A DNA stretch of 64,000 bases from Diphasiastrum complanatum (Eukaryota > Streptophyta > Lycopodiopsida > Lycopodiales > Lycopodiaceae): the NCBI GenBank assembly GCA_029204225.1, contig CM055100.1, forward strand, positions 16,770,169 through 16,834,168. The letters are read 5' to 3'. Of this stretch, positions 1 to 12,395 are shown in pieces. The position numbers and the translations under genes were made by a program. The notes below the pieces were generated by a model. That model was not told the DNA's origin. It saw only the letters and a list, made by a program, of their open reading frames with translations, and searched no databases. Numbering within the stretch: the stretch's first letter is position 1; each line of letters starts with the position of its first letter.

Positions 1-238
1 TGGAATAAGATCAACAAGGACTCGGCCTTGTTCAATAAAGAAGATCTTCTTGGACATGCATGTTGAGGATACTCCTCCTCAAACCTTGACCCCATCACAA
101 CTTGATTACTCACCATAGCAATGATTTGTGATGCAATAAGAGACACCGTGCTCTCGGCCTCTTCCAAGATAGAAAATAGATCTTCAAAATAAATAACATC
201 TCCATGCTCAAACACCTTCGAGATAGAGAGTGTAAAGG

Positions 239-1634
239 CTATGTAGCCTCCTTGGTAGATAAGCATCCAACCATGATCCATAGACTAGGATCTCCATCCT
301 TCTTTCCTTCCAAGACACCACATGCAAAGCAATAATCTTCAAGAACACTAAGGTACACAACCTTAGGCTTATAACTGAACAAGACTCCATATAGTGCACT
401 CCTTCCATTAGCTCCATAACTCCATAAAGTTTTGCATGATGGAACATACACATGTGACCATAAAACTTGAAGAGACAAGACATAGCCAAATGTAACTTGT
501 GGAACCATCAATAGTACATGCAAAGCAAGAAACACCTCCCTTGCTTACTGATAAAGAAAGATGAACATCCGAATGTTCCAACTCCATAGAATGTTTTGTC
601 TTGCTAGAAGACATCAAATATGGATCCATATGTGATTTTGCCATAGAATAAGCCACTATTGGCTTGATCTCCTTGACCACAATAGGCATAGATCTGAAAC
701 TGGAAACATGCAACCTCCAATGCCATACCTCCTCCTCAAAAATAGAAGTCATCAATGCAACATCACATGCACTTGAATTTTCATGCACATGTAGCTTGAA
801 AATGCCTCCATATCTAGATCCACATGCAAGGATCTTATCTTCTTTCTTTATGAAACAACTATTGACATTGAAATCCACTTCATAACCATCATCTAACAAC
901 TTTCCTACACTAATCACACTCTTTGTGAGATTAGGAGCATAAAGTACATTGGAAAGTGTAAAATTCATAGAAGATGCAAGTTTCAAGGAGCAACTTCCAA
1001 CTCCTTCAATTGCACATGCTTCACCAACATCAGTGTATATTGAGTTCTTAGGATCTAGAACAGATTCAATAGAAACAAAAGAATCCTTGGAGCAACTCAT
1101 ATGAGTTGTGGCTCCACTATCAATATACCAAGATACATCATTAAAGGGTAAAGAGGAGAAACTAGACATCATGAGAGATGCCTCTCCACAACTTGCATGT
1201 GAGTCTTCTATGGTACAATTGGCTTGATCTTCTTGAGTCTTCTTCTTGAAGTTAGAAGAATGAGTTGAATTTGTTCTTTGCTTTGTCCTTGGTGAGGCTT
1301 GAGAAAAACTGTTCTTGCTCCTCCCTCTTGACTTGATCTTTGCTTCATGAATGGACTTAAGAGTTTCCCAAGTCTCCTTGTCTGAGGTGCATGAACTTTT
1401 TTCTCTCAACATCTCATCAAAGATGTTCAATTTGATGATATGAAGAGCAATTCTTGCTCTCTTTTTGAATCTCTGAGCCTCATCATAAGCTTCAGGTTCA
1501 ACTTCAATTCCTGATACAATGTCCATTACTCCATAAAGAATCAACAAGGAATCTATCCTATCCTTGCAAACTGAATAGTTGAAGGTATCTAGTCTTTCTC
1601 TAGCTTCAAAGAGAAGCTCTCCTATAGATGTCAT
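239..1634 (-). pseudogene. Ty1/Copia gag-protease-integrase remnant
   Basis: A long minus-strand frame (408-1634, 408 codons) covers a gag tail, the protease and the start of integrase of a Copia element. The retropepsin active site reads WYIDSGATTHMS, with the DSG at about residues 172-174. After it comes a region typical of Copia protease (LYAPNLTKSVISVGKLLDDGY), and near residue 306 a degraded pre-integrase motif, VWHWRLH. The gag part is short and has no CCHC zinc knuckle, so an internal deletion between gag and protease is likely. HSDV near residue 354 matches the first catalytic Asp of integrase. The integrase C-terminus continues in another frame at 239-535 (YKPKV, then a weakened FGC-like and VGC-like segment). 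The stops, frameshift and missing RT make this a dead element. The low-coordinate end runs towards the window edge. The family assignment is firm; the exact borders are not. Confidence 0.85.
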
Positions 1635-2397
1635 GAATGTGAAGACTCTTTAAATTGGACAACAAAATGGAATTGAATGTGTTGCTTCTCTTTCAATGTA
1701 GGAACCAAAACAATTGGGTGTACTACCAAATCCTATGTAAAATCTTGCAACAGCTATGTGAGACCTATCTCACAACAGAAAATCAATCAACCTGAATTTG
1801 ATCTAGCCTCTATCAACTGATGAAGCACTTACACTTCTGATGTCAAATTTTTCCACGAGTTTCAAATGAATGAAAAACACTCTAGAAACACACATTCAAC
1901 TCAAAACACAACACTTTGTGTAAATGATGTGTCTATGACAACAAAAATTTGTCTTATCCAATTCTATCTCAGATTGAGTACCAACTGTGAATGATGAATC
2001 ATGCATGCAATATATTCATATCAAAAAGTGTCCAATCGGGCTTTGGGTCTCTCCCTACCCTTTTTAAGAGCTTATAACTCCTACTAGGGTCATCAGAATG
2101 AATTGAAACCAATTGCAATGGAAAGAGGACTCTTCTAGCTTTCCAACAAGCTATAATGTCAGTAGGCTTGGATCTAACATAGAGGAGATAGAGTCAAATG
2201 ATATATTCTAGTTTTCACATGTGTGAAAAGTCAGCATTCCGTACATCCTCTGTTCTGGACTGAAAATATCAGTTCTAACCTCATTCACCAAAAACTTGTT
2301 CAAGAAAAGATAGCAAAACACTGCTAAACAGCTTCCTAGCTTAAATTGACAGAAAAATCTTCATAACCTTATGTTAGTGGCACTTAAAGCATGGTAT

Positions 2398-2410
2398 GGC
2401 TCTGATACCA
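2398..2410 (-). other. Copia primer-binding site (tRNA-iMet type)
   Basis: The minus strand reads TGGTATCAGAGCC, the usual plant Copia primer-binding site complementary to initiator tRNA-Met. It lies about 760 bp upstream of the gag start at 1634, as expected for a leader. Immediately outside it, at 2411, plus-strand TGTGAAAAATC marks the inner edge of the 5' LTR. A minus-strand TATA-like TGTATATATC lies near 2673-2683 inside that LTR. The outer LTR end could not be located. Confidence 0.75.
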
Positions 2411-3062
2411 TGTGAAAAATCTAGCAACTTCACATGTGTGGAGAACCACAACAAATGTGTGAATGATCTTGACCATGCTTTGTGGTGGCACACATAACAC
2501 CTGTAGAGCAATCCTGCAATCTACCAACAGATCTGAGGCTAGAGCACAATCTAGAATGCTACAGATCAAAGCAAAACTAATTCCTCACAAATAGAGAGAA
2601 TACAAATCTAGATCTACCTAACTCAAACTCGCCCAAATCTACAAGGTCATGTGCTCAATTCACATACCTTTGATATATACAATGGAACAAAGTGAAATAT
2701 GACCATCTAGACATTGTGCATGTCGCTCGAGTTTGTACATGCTAGAAAATAACATTTACAACTTGTAAATGCACAAGCAAGATGATTTTCCTCATCAACC
2801 CCTATAGACAAGTTGGAAAGCTTTTTATTCTTCACATTCTTGATTATGCAGCCAAACCTTAATAAATGAAGCGCCAGAAGAATAATTTGTTGCAAATAGC
2901 AAGACAAATTATGTGTCACGAATGATTCACGACGAGCTAGACAGTGCTCGACTGATAATTAGTCGTGAAAGATTCGTGAAAGACAAGACTGAATGATAGT
3001 TGTCTGTTACCAAAAATGAGCAACTGGAAAAGTCAGACAGAATGAATAATAATAAGCATAGC
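2411..3062 (-). repeat. 5' LTR (partial) of the first Copia element
   Basis: The sequence begins with TG directly after the primer-binding site at 2398-2410 and carries a minus-strand TATA-like box near 2673-2683, which fits R/U5 followed by U3. No matching CA end or target duplication was found. The right border is therefore arbitrary and set where the next LTR-like repeat begins. Confidence 0.45.
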
Positions 3063-4189
3063 AATATTTTTACATATCTGAACATAGAACAAAGACTGTT
3101 ATCAGATTAAGTATATCAAATATACATGTCAGTAATGTGGTAGAGCACAAGACAATAGCGGGCGAAACTGCATGCTCTACGAAGCTAATTCAATCTGTAA
3201 AGGAATGAAACCTTATGACCGACAATAAAGAATCAATGCACAAGGCATCTACTCTGTCTATCTCTCTGAGAAGCCTCTGGTGCTAATTTACATACACTCT
3301 GATCTATGTACTAATAGAGCAGTTCTATTATGATTAAATTATGCGTGCGGAAATATGGGTGCGAAAATTGGAAATATATGCGCAAATGTGATAGACAATT
3401 AGATAATCAGATAAACGACTGAAACTTTGATCACAAAACGAATTTTATAATTTTGAGTCTGAATCGATTTACATTTTTCTTGTTGCCTTGTGGTATCTCT
3501 TTTACGAAGAGTACATAAGTGTGCAAGTGCGTAAGTAAATAAGTTAGTCTGAGTCTAAGTCTGAGCTTGAATCTGAGAGTATGTTATTACTATAAGTGCA
3601 CATGTATTTATATTGTTACAAGATAAGTCCTTTGGCATTTTTCCTTCTGTAACAGAATCCAATCATTTTGACAGTTGATATTCATCAACGTTTTGGTCTC
3701 TCAGAGTCAAATAAATTCTGTCGCAAATATTTTGTGACAGTCTGTCTCTTTGTTTCAGCTTCGTGTTTCGCGAATTGTTCGCGACAGATGACAATTCTTG
3801 AGCTTGAAGGTAGCTAGAATATTTTGCGAACTGTTCGAGATAGTTTTGTGATGGGTGAGCTTGAAGAACAGTCCAGAAGATTTTGCAAATTGTTCGCGAC
3901 ATCTGAGGCTTGAGCAAGAAACAGAAAATTTCACGACAAGATTCTGTTTGCAAATCTTTCGAGCTTCGACAAGAAAGCCACGAGCTTCCACACGACACAG
4001 TTTCGTGAATCTTTCGAAAATCTTTTCAAGTTGACTGCAAGACAAATTTTGTGAATCCTTCGTGAATCTTTTCAAGTTGGTCACGAATAGAAAAGTTTCG
4101 AGTTCGTGTTTGTTTCTTTCTCATCTTTTGTCAAGTAAACTGCGCGTCTTGTTGGTAGAATCAAGATCTGTTTGATCAATTGTTTTACA
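3063..4189 (-). repeat. Copia 3' LTR with degenerate U3 repeats
   Basis: The right end is defined by a polypurine tract on the minus strand (TTTGAGAGGGAGC), followed by TGTAAAACAATTGATC as the start of the LTR. The tract lies directly after the RNase H stop at 4198. A minus-strand TATA-like stretch is near 3604-3616. The U3 half (3750-4110) is packed with variants of GCGAATTGTTCGCGAC, alternately direct and inverted. The stretch 3063-3300 is clearly related to 54757-55030, so the family occurs at least twice in the window. The left limit is approximate. Confidence 0.65.
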
Positions 4190-4197
4190 GCTCCCTC

Positions 4198-5027
4198 TCA
4201 AAGTGGCAGTTGGATTAACTCCAATCTTCTTCGCTGCTTCTCGAACAAGGCTTTACTTAGTGGCTTTGTAAAGATATCAGCTATCATTTCCTTTGTAGGT
4301 ATGAAGACTGTCTTCAATATCTTCTTCTCAACTAAGTCCCAAATAACATGATACTTGATAGCAATGTGCTTCGTTTTCGAGTGAAATATAGGATCTTTTG
4401 TAAGATAGATTGCTGAAGTGTTATCCATTAACAAAACATAAGGTTCAGAAATAGATTTATTAAATCCTTCTAACATTTGTTTGATCCAAATCAGCTCATT
4501 TGCCATCTTAGCTGCTGCTACATATTCGGGCTCACAGATTGAGCTATTGTTATTTGCTTCTTGCTTATCCAGAGTATGGTTGTGCCAGATGCTAGTGTAC
4601 AACCTCCTGAAATACTTTTGCTATCATCCTTCATGGATGCCCAGCTTGCATCACTGTAAGATTTGATTTGAAATCCAGCTTCCTTCAAATAACACAGTCC
4701 ATAGTCTTTCGTTTCTAGGAGATATTGCACTATTCTCTTTGCTAACTTCCAATGTAACGATCCTGGGTTCTGATTAAATTGGCTCAGCCTGTACATTGCG
4801 AATGCTATATCAGGTCTGGTGTTGTCTACAAGATATAATAATGATCCAATCAGCCTACGATAGGGTGTCTTGGCCATTCGTTTATCTTCTTCGAGAGTCT
4901 GTGGACAATCTGCCTTGCTCAGTATTGTTTCAGGTATCATGGGAGTATGCACGCCTTTGCATTCGAGCATGTTGAAATCTCAATTATTTTTAGAGTATAC
5001 TTTTGTTGGTGAAGATATAACTTGCGG
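4198..5027 (-). pseudogene. Copia reverse transcriptase C-terminus and RNase H remnant
   Basis: Two overlapping minus-strand frames carry the end of a Copia polyprotein. The RT thumb/connection begins at KLYLHQQKYTLKII (about 5027) and continues through TPMIPETILSKAD and a YRRLIGSLLYL motif. RNase H follows with SYSDASWASMKDD, a frame break near 4560, then EYVAAAKMANELIWIKQML and the Copia C-terminal block IADIFTKPL. The stop is followed at once by the polypurine tract and LTR ending at 4189. The palm with YVDD and everything upstream (integrase, gag) is absent. Copia similarity stops sharply near 5028, where a C/A-rich (minus) block begins, so the element is truncated or interrupted there. 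Confidence 0.85.
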
Positions 5028-5930
5028 TCTACGGCTGTGGATGGAAGCGGGCACAATGGTGTAATGGTGGTGTTCCGTAATGCGGATGCTTGCGGTGTGA
5101 TGCGAATGCTTGTGGTGTTGGCGGTGTTTGCGGTGGACGAATGCAATGTGGCTTGTTGCGATGAAGGTGGCCTAGGGTAGCCGTAGGGCGAATGAGGGCG
5201 GCCTGTATACGGTTGTGATGGGCGATGGTGGTTATGTGGGGTGGAAATGGGTGGGGGTGGAGTTTGGGTATTGCGGTGAGGGTGTCCGATGGCAGTTGTA
5301 GGGTCGTTTGATTACAGTCTGATGCGGCTGCAATGGGTGAAGGCAGGTGTGTGGAGTGTGTGATGGAATGGGGATGAAGTGTAATGTGGAATGTGATTTG
5401 TGATCTGAAGAGAGCTCCGGTTGAGATTTTAGCATTGGGCTTCGGTTGAGATTTCAGCGTTGGGCTTCGGTTGAGATCGGAGGAGGTCCTTCGGTTGAGA
5501 TTTCAAGAGGTGCACCGGTTGAGATGGGAGTTGTGCTCCGGTTGAGATTCGAAGCTTGGGCTCCGGTTGAGATCTTAGCGTGCGGCACGGGAGGAGCATG
5601 AGCTAGGTCTGTGAGTGTATTTGTTGACAAGTGAATGGCGAGGCTAACAGCTCGTGGATTTGGGAATGATGTAGCCAATGATGTGGCTCTGGTCAGTGTG
5701 TAGAAACTCAGATTCGTTTAAAGAATTGAAATGTTGTTGCAGGGATTTGAGCGTGGACAAGGTTGTTGGTTTCTGATGTAGAAGGTGTTGGAGTTCAATG
5801 AGCAACGGTGTCAAATGTTTACAGATCCCCTGCTCCAGAGGACCTGTTGTTTTATTGTGTCTCTGGTTCTTTCTTGCCACTTCTTCAGAACCGTTTCTGC
5901 CTATTACCAGGCTTAAAGACATTCATTAGA
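5028..5930. repeat. G/T-rich block with a ~24.5-bp tandem array
   Basis: This block is strongly strand-biased: G/T-rich on plus, C/A-rich on minus. Within it CGGTTGAGAT recurs seven times, at 5418, 5443, 5468, 5492, 5516, 5539 and 5564, a spacing of 23-25 bp. Minus-strand frames through it are open but low in complexity (repeats of ISTE/ISTG type at 5454-5678), and I recognise no protein family. It could be a minisatellite or a low-complexity insertion in the Copia element. Confidence 0.55.
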
Positions 5931-7089
5931 TGTCTTCTTGATTTAACAATGCCAACCCAGGCAGAAGGGACAGAGTGTCGTTGTAGTATATGTTTCTTTG
6001 TCCTGCCTGTCAGAGGACTACTCAAGGACGTCACTCTTGAACTCACTTACATTCTACATAGAGATGCAAGCCAAGAACGCTCATTCACAGATCAACATGC
6101 AAACCTATAAAAACTCTACAGATTCTACAGCTACCTACTCTTAAAATGAACTGAAACAGGGCCTGCAATACATTAACACTAAGCTACACTTGCATAAATT
6201 GACAAAACAAAAAACAAGAAACTAATCTATAGCATATTAGAGGTCCAAGAATCAAGAAACCAACCAGTCTATTGATTCTTGGACATCCCAAGAACATCAA
6301 GAACTGGACTGTCAGAGAATATGCAAGAATTACACCACAGATCCAGCCTATTTAGTTTACCTGAATGCTGGTTCCTACATTAATCCACAAGAAAGCAAGA
6401 AAGCTAATCCACTCTACAAAAGCAACAAATCTAATCCACTCTGCAGTCCACAACCACACACAAAAGGAGGGAAGGGCAAGATCATAAATGCATCACTCAA
6501 GAAACAAGCATGATCAAGGAGCTCAAGGGTTGCACCAAACTCGTGAAGGCTCTTCTCATTTCAGCATGGAGTTGATACAATTCACAAAAGCTCCTCTTCA
6601 CAAAGAGGGAGTCTGTTAAATAAGCAAGAGAGCTCCTTAGGTGGCATCCTAGTGAAATTTCCACATATCACAAATTACAAGTGAAATAATGCTCTCCACT
6701 AGAGGTCACCATCAAAAGGTGGCTCACCTTACTTTCTTTAAGAGGGGTCTTCTTGCATTTATTACATTTGCCTAGAAATACTAGTTCCTACATGGTCATT
6801 CCATCTTTCGGGATTCACCATGAGGCTACCACAGTTCTTACTTGTCATTACTAACTGATATTCCTCGGCTCTCAGCCTTCATTAGTCTCGTCTTCTCAAA
6901 GACCTCCTCGGTCTAAGGTGAGAGGTGCTCTTGAGTTGCTATATCCGAGTATCTTGGGGATTTGACAGAATCAGGCAACAGAAACATTTGCGACTCTCCT
7001 GTCTGATTTGGATGGAGTTCAGATGCGTTTGCTGAACACTGCCAACTGAAACACTTCTACAATCCTCGAGAGGGTAGTCAGGTACTACT
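5931..7089. other. Spacer without recognisable genes
   Basis: No domain, tRNA or clear repeat was seen on either strand. The open frames are short and show no family motifs. The right part may be LTR U5/leader sequence, because LTR-like sequence starts near 7090. Confidence 0.5.
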
Positions 7090-7953
7090 GATCTACATTC
7101 ATAAAATTAATATAGCATTCGACTTAATTTCAACTAAGGTGCGTAATTCAAAGGGAACAAGAAAACTCAAACATATTAAAATAAACAGCATAAGCATTCG
7201 ACATTCAAGATCAAACACAACCAAAAAATAATCTATATTGATTTTGTCTGGTTTCTTCAGGGCACTACATGCGAATCCACGCAGTGCGTTGGCGTGAGAG
7301 AAGCACGGTTCTCTCACGAGTAGTAGTCTCGCTTTACTAGCGGACAATCGGATCTTCTGATCCTAGACATAATTTTCTTCTCGCACGCAGGCGGAGCTTC
7401 TGTCTGTGTTCGTCTTCTACTTACTTGGTGACACATTGTGTATCCTATTGATATATGTCAAGTATTATTCAGTAAGTACAGTCTCTCTATGCGAATCTAA
7501 GATTAGAGTGATTAACCATCTACAACTAATCAGAGAATTACAAGAGTGGCAGTTTAGCCACAACCTAGGGAGTATCTGCTGACGTCATGCCATCGGGTTA
7601 GATCTCTGTACTTCTGGTATTTGCGTGATCTCTGGTGGTACTCCTTGGAGCGTGAGGACAGAATAAGTTTCATTTCCACCGTTGGTTTCGTTTACCTCGT
7701 TCGCCTTTCTCTCATATAGGACTGCAAGGGAATCTCGTTTGTGGATCGTTCGTGTTCGCAAACTGTTGGTCTTCATCTTCGTTGACTTTTGTGTTCGCGA
7801 AACTCGTCGTGTTTCGTGTCTTCAAATGTTCGAGTTCGCGAAGATGCTCGTCATCGTCTTCGTTGACTTTTGTGTTCACAAAACTCGTCGTGTTTCGTGT
7901 CGAGGGGGTGTAAGCTAGCAAGGCTTTGTGTTCAGAAACACTTTGTTTCTTCA
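7090..7953 (-). repeat. Copia LTR with an 81-bp U3 duplication
   Basis: The right end (AAGCTAGCAAGGCTTTGTG, then CTTTGTTTCTTCA at 7941-7953, followed by a pyrimidine tract) matches the LTR end at 57333 of the Copia element at 57-59 kb. The part at about 7160-7370 (GTTCTCTCACGAGTAGTAG and flanks) matches 55640-55870. Within U3 a segment with GTTGACTTTTGTGTTC and CTCGTCGTGTTTCGTGTC occurs twice, at 7764-7820 and 7848-7901, period 81 bp. Such duplications are common in LTR promoters. No Copia coding sequence follows the polypurine tract, so this is a solo or orphan LTR. Confidence 0.6.
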
Positions 7954-9810
7954 ACCTTCCTAACTATTCACATCTAAAAAAGAGTGAGAACCCATTCAAT
8001 AATTGGAGGAACCAATTTGAAATTGAAATTTGGGGGCCTGACAAATTGCGAGTAAATATTTGCGAGTTATGCAAGTTTTATTTCATTGGATTTTTAGATA
8101 GCCATGATCAAAGAATAACAAAAGAAAAGAATACAATACTAGAAAATAATGCACAAATCATAAAACCCACAGTCACATTCGTAGTAGACTCTCTGGAGAA
8201 TTCCCTTAAATATGTGAACTATATTAGGTTTATTAGAACTTTGGAATAATATTGATAGTGCAGGCTGGCTGACAGGACTTTTACCCACATTCATTCCTAC
8301 AATGTGAGCAATACTCTCATCCTCATTAGAGGTGGTCAAGGTTAAATTGACCTGTTGATCCATGTTTGTTTATGGACTGATGCAACAACACAAAGTGGAT
8401 GAAGAGCACCATTCCAATGGTGTTTGTATTACATTTCAACTTTTACCAACCAATATTGCTCCTTCAAAATTAAATGACAATACTGCTACAAAGGGCAAAT
8501 AAATTTTCTAGCCAGTTCCAATCATCATTGCTCCTCCAAAGTTTAAATGAAATTTAGCTACATTATTACAATAATGGGATTTAGAGTGCAATCAAAGTAT
8601 CATCCACTGTTAAGGGGCCATCTTATCGATTCTGACAGCCGCTTTCAACTAGTGCAAACTAGCTTCTAGGTGAGCCCTATGAAGAGTCACACACTATGTA
8701 AAAAAGTGCCAACATTGAAATTTAAAAATTATCAATTTAACATTCAATGTCCAACCCATTTTAGAAATGCTTCCAAAACAAAAGAAATGCTTCCAAAATA
8801 ATTCAAGAGACAACCTAAAAATCCTACCCCAAACATCCTCATCAGGATAACGAACTTAGAACCCAAACACATTCCCATTGATATACCAAAAAGGATGTCT
8901 AAGGGTATTAGCCCTAAAATACACAAAGCATATATATCTCTTTATGAGTGAAAGTCTTCAAAAAACTAAGAAGATCTATAAAGTAAATGTAACCACCCAT
9001 GATTTTGGCCAGTGTATGGCTTGGTTGATTTTGGTGCCATTCCCCATGAAAAGACACTTAATCTAGAGAAAATAAAATCACAAGACATGCATAAATGCTA
9101 ACCTGTACAGTCAATCAATGCGAAGAGCCCAATCAATCAATACTGAGAAGATATTTAACATCAAAGAAGTTAAAAAAATGGCCTAAAAAAGTTAATCAAC
9201 CTTAAATCTCCACCTAATGCAACTAATGTTTAAAATAATTTATGAAACTAATGAAGAATGGGTAAGTCACTCTAGACATTTGTATGCTTCATGGTGTCCA
9301 AGGGGATTTCTTAAACCAAGGTCCATCTCTTATGCAGTACGTTTTTCCAACACCAACAAATTATTACTCTAGGAAATTACTTGGTAAAAGCTTTTGTTGA
9401 ACTCCTCAGTCCTTTGCCAGTTCCTAGTTGGAGCTTATATAGGAGTTCCTAGTTGGAGCTTATATATGATTTTCAAGAAGCTCTTTGATGGCTCTTTAGA
9501 TAAAAAAATTATCTTAACACATGTATTTGCAAGTTTTTGGAGGTGTAGTGTGAACTGAATTTTCGAGCACTGCCTTGAGTGTTTCCTTTGATTATTGAGA
9601 CTTCAAAAGCTGCTATTGGAGTTCTTGGAGTGGTTGGAGTTCTTATAGCTTTTGCAGTTGCTCATTGACTTTTGCTGTTGACCCGAGTGCTGCCTGCGAC
9701 CTTCAGGCTTGTACAAGCTCTGATTTGCAAGTAATAAACTTTTCTTGTCAAGCTCTGACTTGTTTGTTATGTTTAAGGGATCAGCTATGGGTTTTCTCTG
9801 AAAGTGTCTG
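7954..9810. other. AT-rich spacer without recognisable genes
   Basis: Frames on both strands are short and carry no motif I can name. A small duplication (TTCCTAGTTGGAGCTTATATA, twice around 9420-9470) is the only structure noticed. Confidence 0.5.
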
Positions 9811-9896
9811 GCTGCAGGCAAGCAAATTTTTTTTGCCTGGGGCATTGCTCGTCGGCGAGCAATGCGCCAGGCAAAAAAAATTTGCCTGGCTGTAGC
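9811..9896. repeat. 86-bp near-perfect foldback hairpin
   Basis: The left arm 9811-9851 and right arm 9856-9896 are 41 nt each and complementary except at four positions, around a 4-nt TCGG loop. Each arm contains an eight-base T or A run flanked by GCCTGG/CCAGGC, and the loop-proximal ten pairs (GCATTGCTCG) are perfect. It could be a MITE-like foldback or a small-RNA precursor. No target-site duplication is obvious. Confidence 0.8.
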
Positions 9897-10430
9897 TCGC
9901 AGACAAAAATCTACAAGCACAAGAGAGGGATCTTAGAAATGTCTGCTTGTGTATTGCTCTTTGTGAGTAGCATAGAAGCTGAGCAGTTATTGTAGCACAG
10001 AAGGTCAATGAAAATGCTCATTTCAACCACACTGTAACGAAAAGACATATGAAGTGTAAGAAAGACCTCGCTTGAGGCAAAAATGATAGAAATCTTCTCA
10101 AAAATCTTATGTCAATAATCAGAGATGCAAGCGATGATTTCACACATAGAGATAAGATGCAGACCAACAGTTAGCTTTGGTGTCTCTGTCAGACACTCCA
10201 TTTTGAGCATCTACTATGAATGATAGGAATCTTCTCAAAAATAAACTATTATCTATGTGAAGGACTTTGTGGGAGTAGTGGTGTGACAGAAACTCTTCGA
10301 GCAACATAAGTTCACAATGATTAGTGCAATGGCTTTCATGTGGTCATCTTCAAAGGATCACAAATTGTCACCCACTCCGCTTTGGAACCTGGGAGTTTTC
10401 GTGCGCTGCAGTACTTCGTTGCAGAAACTC

Positions 10431-10890
10431 TGATCAAAATCTGCCCTCACGTTTTTAGGAATGCAAACAAACATCCAAGGCTAATCGTTGAGTTTTGTAC
10501 ACACCTCATCGATGCTTTTTCTAGAAGGGCTATACTGGCCATGACAACAAGTGGTTATTAGATTGCATAGGTATAGTGGAGATTTTTATTGGAGAAGAAG
10601 AACAGATGGTACCGGGAATGCTCATCCCTGAGCACACTTATACCTGAGCAGATCAACGATCCCTTTTCAATGCCTTGATCAGAATCTGCTCTCACGGTTT
10701 TAGGAGTGCAAACAAACATCCAAGGTTAATCGTTGAATTTTGTACACACCTCATCGATGCTTTTTTTAGAAGAGTTATACTGGCCATGAAAACAAACGGT
10801 CATTAGTGGAGCTTTTTCATCGAAGAAGAAGAACAAATGGTACTGGGCATGCTTATGCCTGAGCAGATCAACGATCCCTTTCCAACACCC
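10431..10890. repeat. ~245-bp tandem duplication
   Basis: A block starting TGATCAAAATCTGCCCTCACG at 10431 is repeated from 10676 (TGATCAGAATCTGCTCTCACG). Both copies contain ATCCAAGG(C/T)TAATCGTTGA, a run like ACACACCTCATCGATGC, and an end GAGCAGATCAACGATCCCTTT. The second copy is about 30 bp shorter because of an internal deletion. The plus frame through the first copy is open (10340-10561), but I recognise no family. Confidence 0.75.
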
Positions 10891-10987
10891 TACAGTCTAA
10901 CTTGCGGATGTCAGCCAATGTTTGAAGGTCTACCTATGGTTTAGGGCTCAACGCTTCATTGATCAGCCTTAAAGAAAAACAAATTGC

Positions 10988-11021
10988 CTTCCTCATTGAT
11001 GGCCAGCGATCAATGAGGAAG
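10988..11021. repeat. Short perfect inverted repeat
   Basis: CTTCCTCATTGAT (10988-11000) and its exact reverse complement (11009-11021) flank an 8-nt loop. Variants of the same word (GCGATCAATGAGAAAG) recur about 110 bp further on, so this may be part of a small dispersed repeat rather than a terminator. Confidence 0.6.
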
Positions 11022-12395
11022 TCAAGACACTATGCTTAGCAGTTTGCTCATCAATGATCTGCACTCAAAATTGCGGACGCCCAAAGAGGAAGTTGTGTTC
11101 CTCTGGCGATGGCGGCGATCAATGAGAAAGACAATTTTTTTTATGTATACGCTAGGGTAGTCCTTGAATTCGCAGTGGTGCTTCATCAATGTTTATGGGA
11201 GCTTGGTATGTTATATGCAATTCTAAGCTCATTATAGTAATCTAAATCCATGGCAAACCCCTAAGTGAATATGGTTTGGGTGGAACAATTAGCGGACAAA
11301 GAAAGGTGAGATAGGATGACAAGTGTAAGACAAGACCACAAATGATATTATGTGGCAATCACACACCACGTGGAACAAAAAGTGGCCATCAACCTTCTTA
11401 TACCAATCTTCCAAGTTAGACCAAATTGGTGATCGAGAGACAGATGACACCTAATCATACCAACCAAAATTTGTAGAGAAAAGACTCCGAAATTGGACAA
11501 TTTTTTTGACGTGCAATTGTATCCCATCATTGTGTTCTTGCAATATGATAATTTATTGCAAATGAGTACGATGGGAATTATATGAAAAGTTGCCTATGAT
11601 TAATCGTGTTTGAAAAGAAAGTGTTCACAGCTCTACAATGGATATCATTCTTCTGTAACACACCTCCCCCCCCTGGGGCCCCTACTAGTCGTAAAAACTG
11701 AGTTGGGCAATCAGTTGTATAATGTTCGACGATTGTGTGAGAGTATTTCAAGACAAAATTTATGGAAGTTGAAGTAGCCGAGGAGAAAAAGATACGAGCA
11801 ATAGAATTGAAACGTTGGATTATCATGTGGTATCCTCTTACACGTTATATGCTCGCTAGAGTGCTATATGAGGTATGCATTATTGAGTGTTGTATTAATT
11901 GAGACACCAATCTTTCTCAACCTCAACCATTGCAAGGATGTTGTCATTTCTTTTCACTGTTATCTGAAATTGCTCTTGAGGGTTTATACCAAAATCTTGA
12001 TCAAGTGGCTTCGAAACATTTTTGCATTTAATCCATCTTCTATAATATAGCAGGAAAGTGAGCATTTGTTTTTCAATGTGATATCTAAATGTCATTGCCA
12101 AATAAACTTGGCTAGAATACTTGTTCAAAATAGCAAGCAGGTGCACAAGTTGGTATTGCATTGCAATGGATTTGAATCAAGTAACATTGGATTTGGCCTT
12201 GAAGTGATATGGTTTGTTTTGTTTGCCTCTTCTTTTATTGTTGATTGTGAGAGATTATCCCTGATTTTATTAAAAATGATGGGAAAACCCATGATCAAAC
12301 AAGAAGATTAAAGTATTTAAAACAAAATACCATAGAATGGTAGAAATGAATTAAGCTACCTAAAAGCTAATTTATACTTAGAATAGTAAGCCAAT
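11022..12395. other. Spacer without recognisable genes
   Basis: Short overlapping frames are present on both strands (for example minus 11895-12161), but no domain motifs were found. A homopolymer-rich tract of C and G runs lies at 11662-11684. Confidence 0.5.

Noticed and set aside
8744-9066. Frames near 8.7-9.1 kb that might be LINE or gag sequence
   Set aside because: No catalytic or zinc motifs; too short to support.
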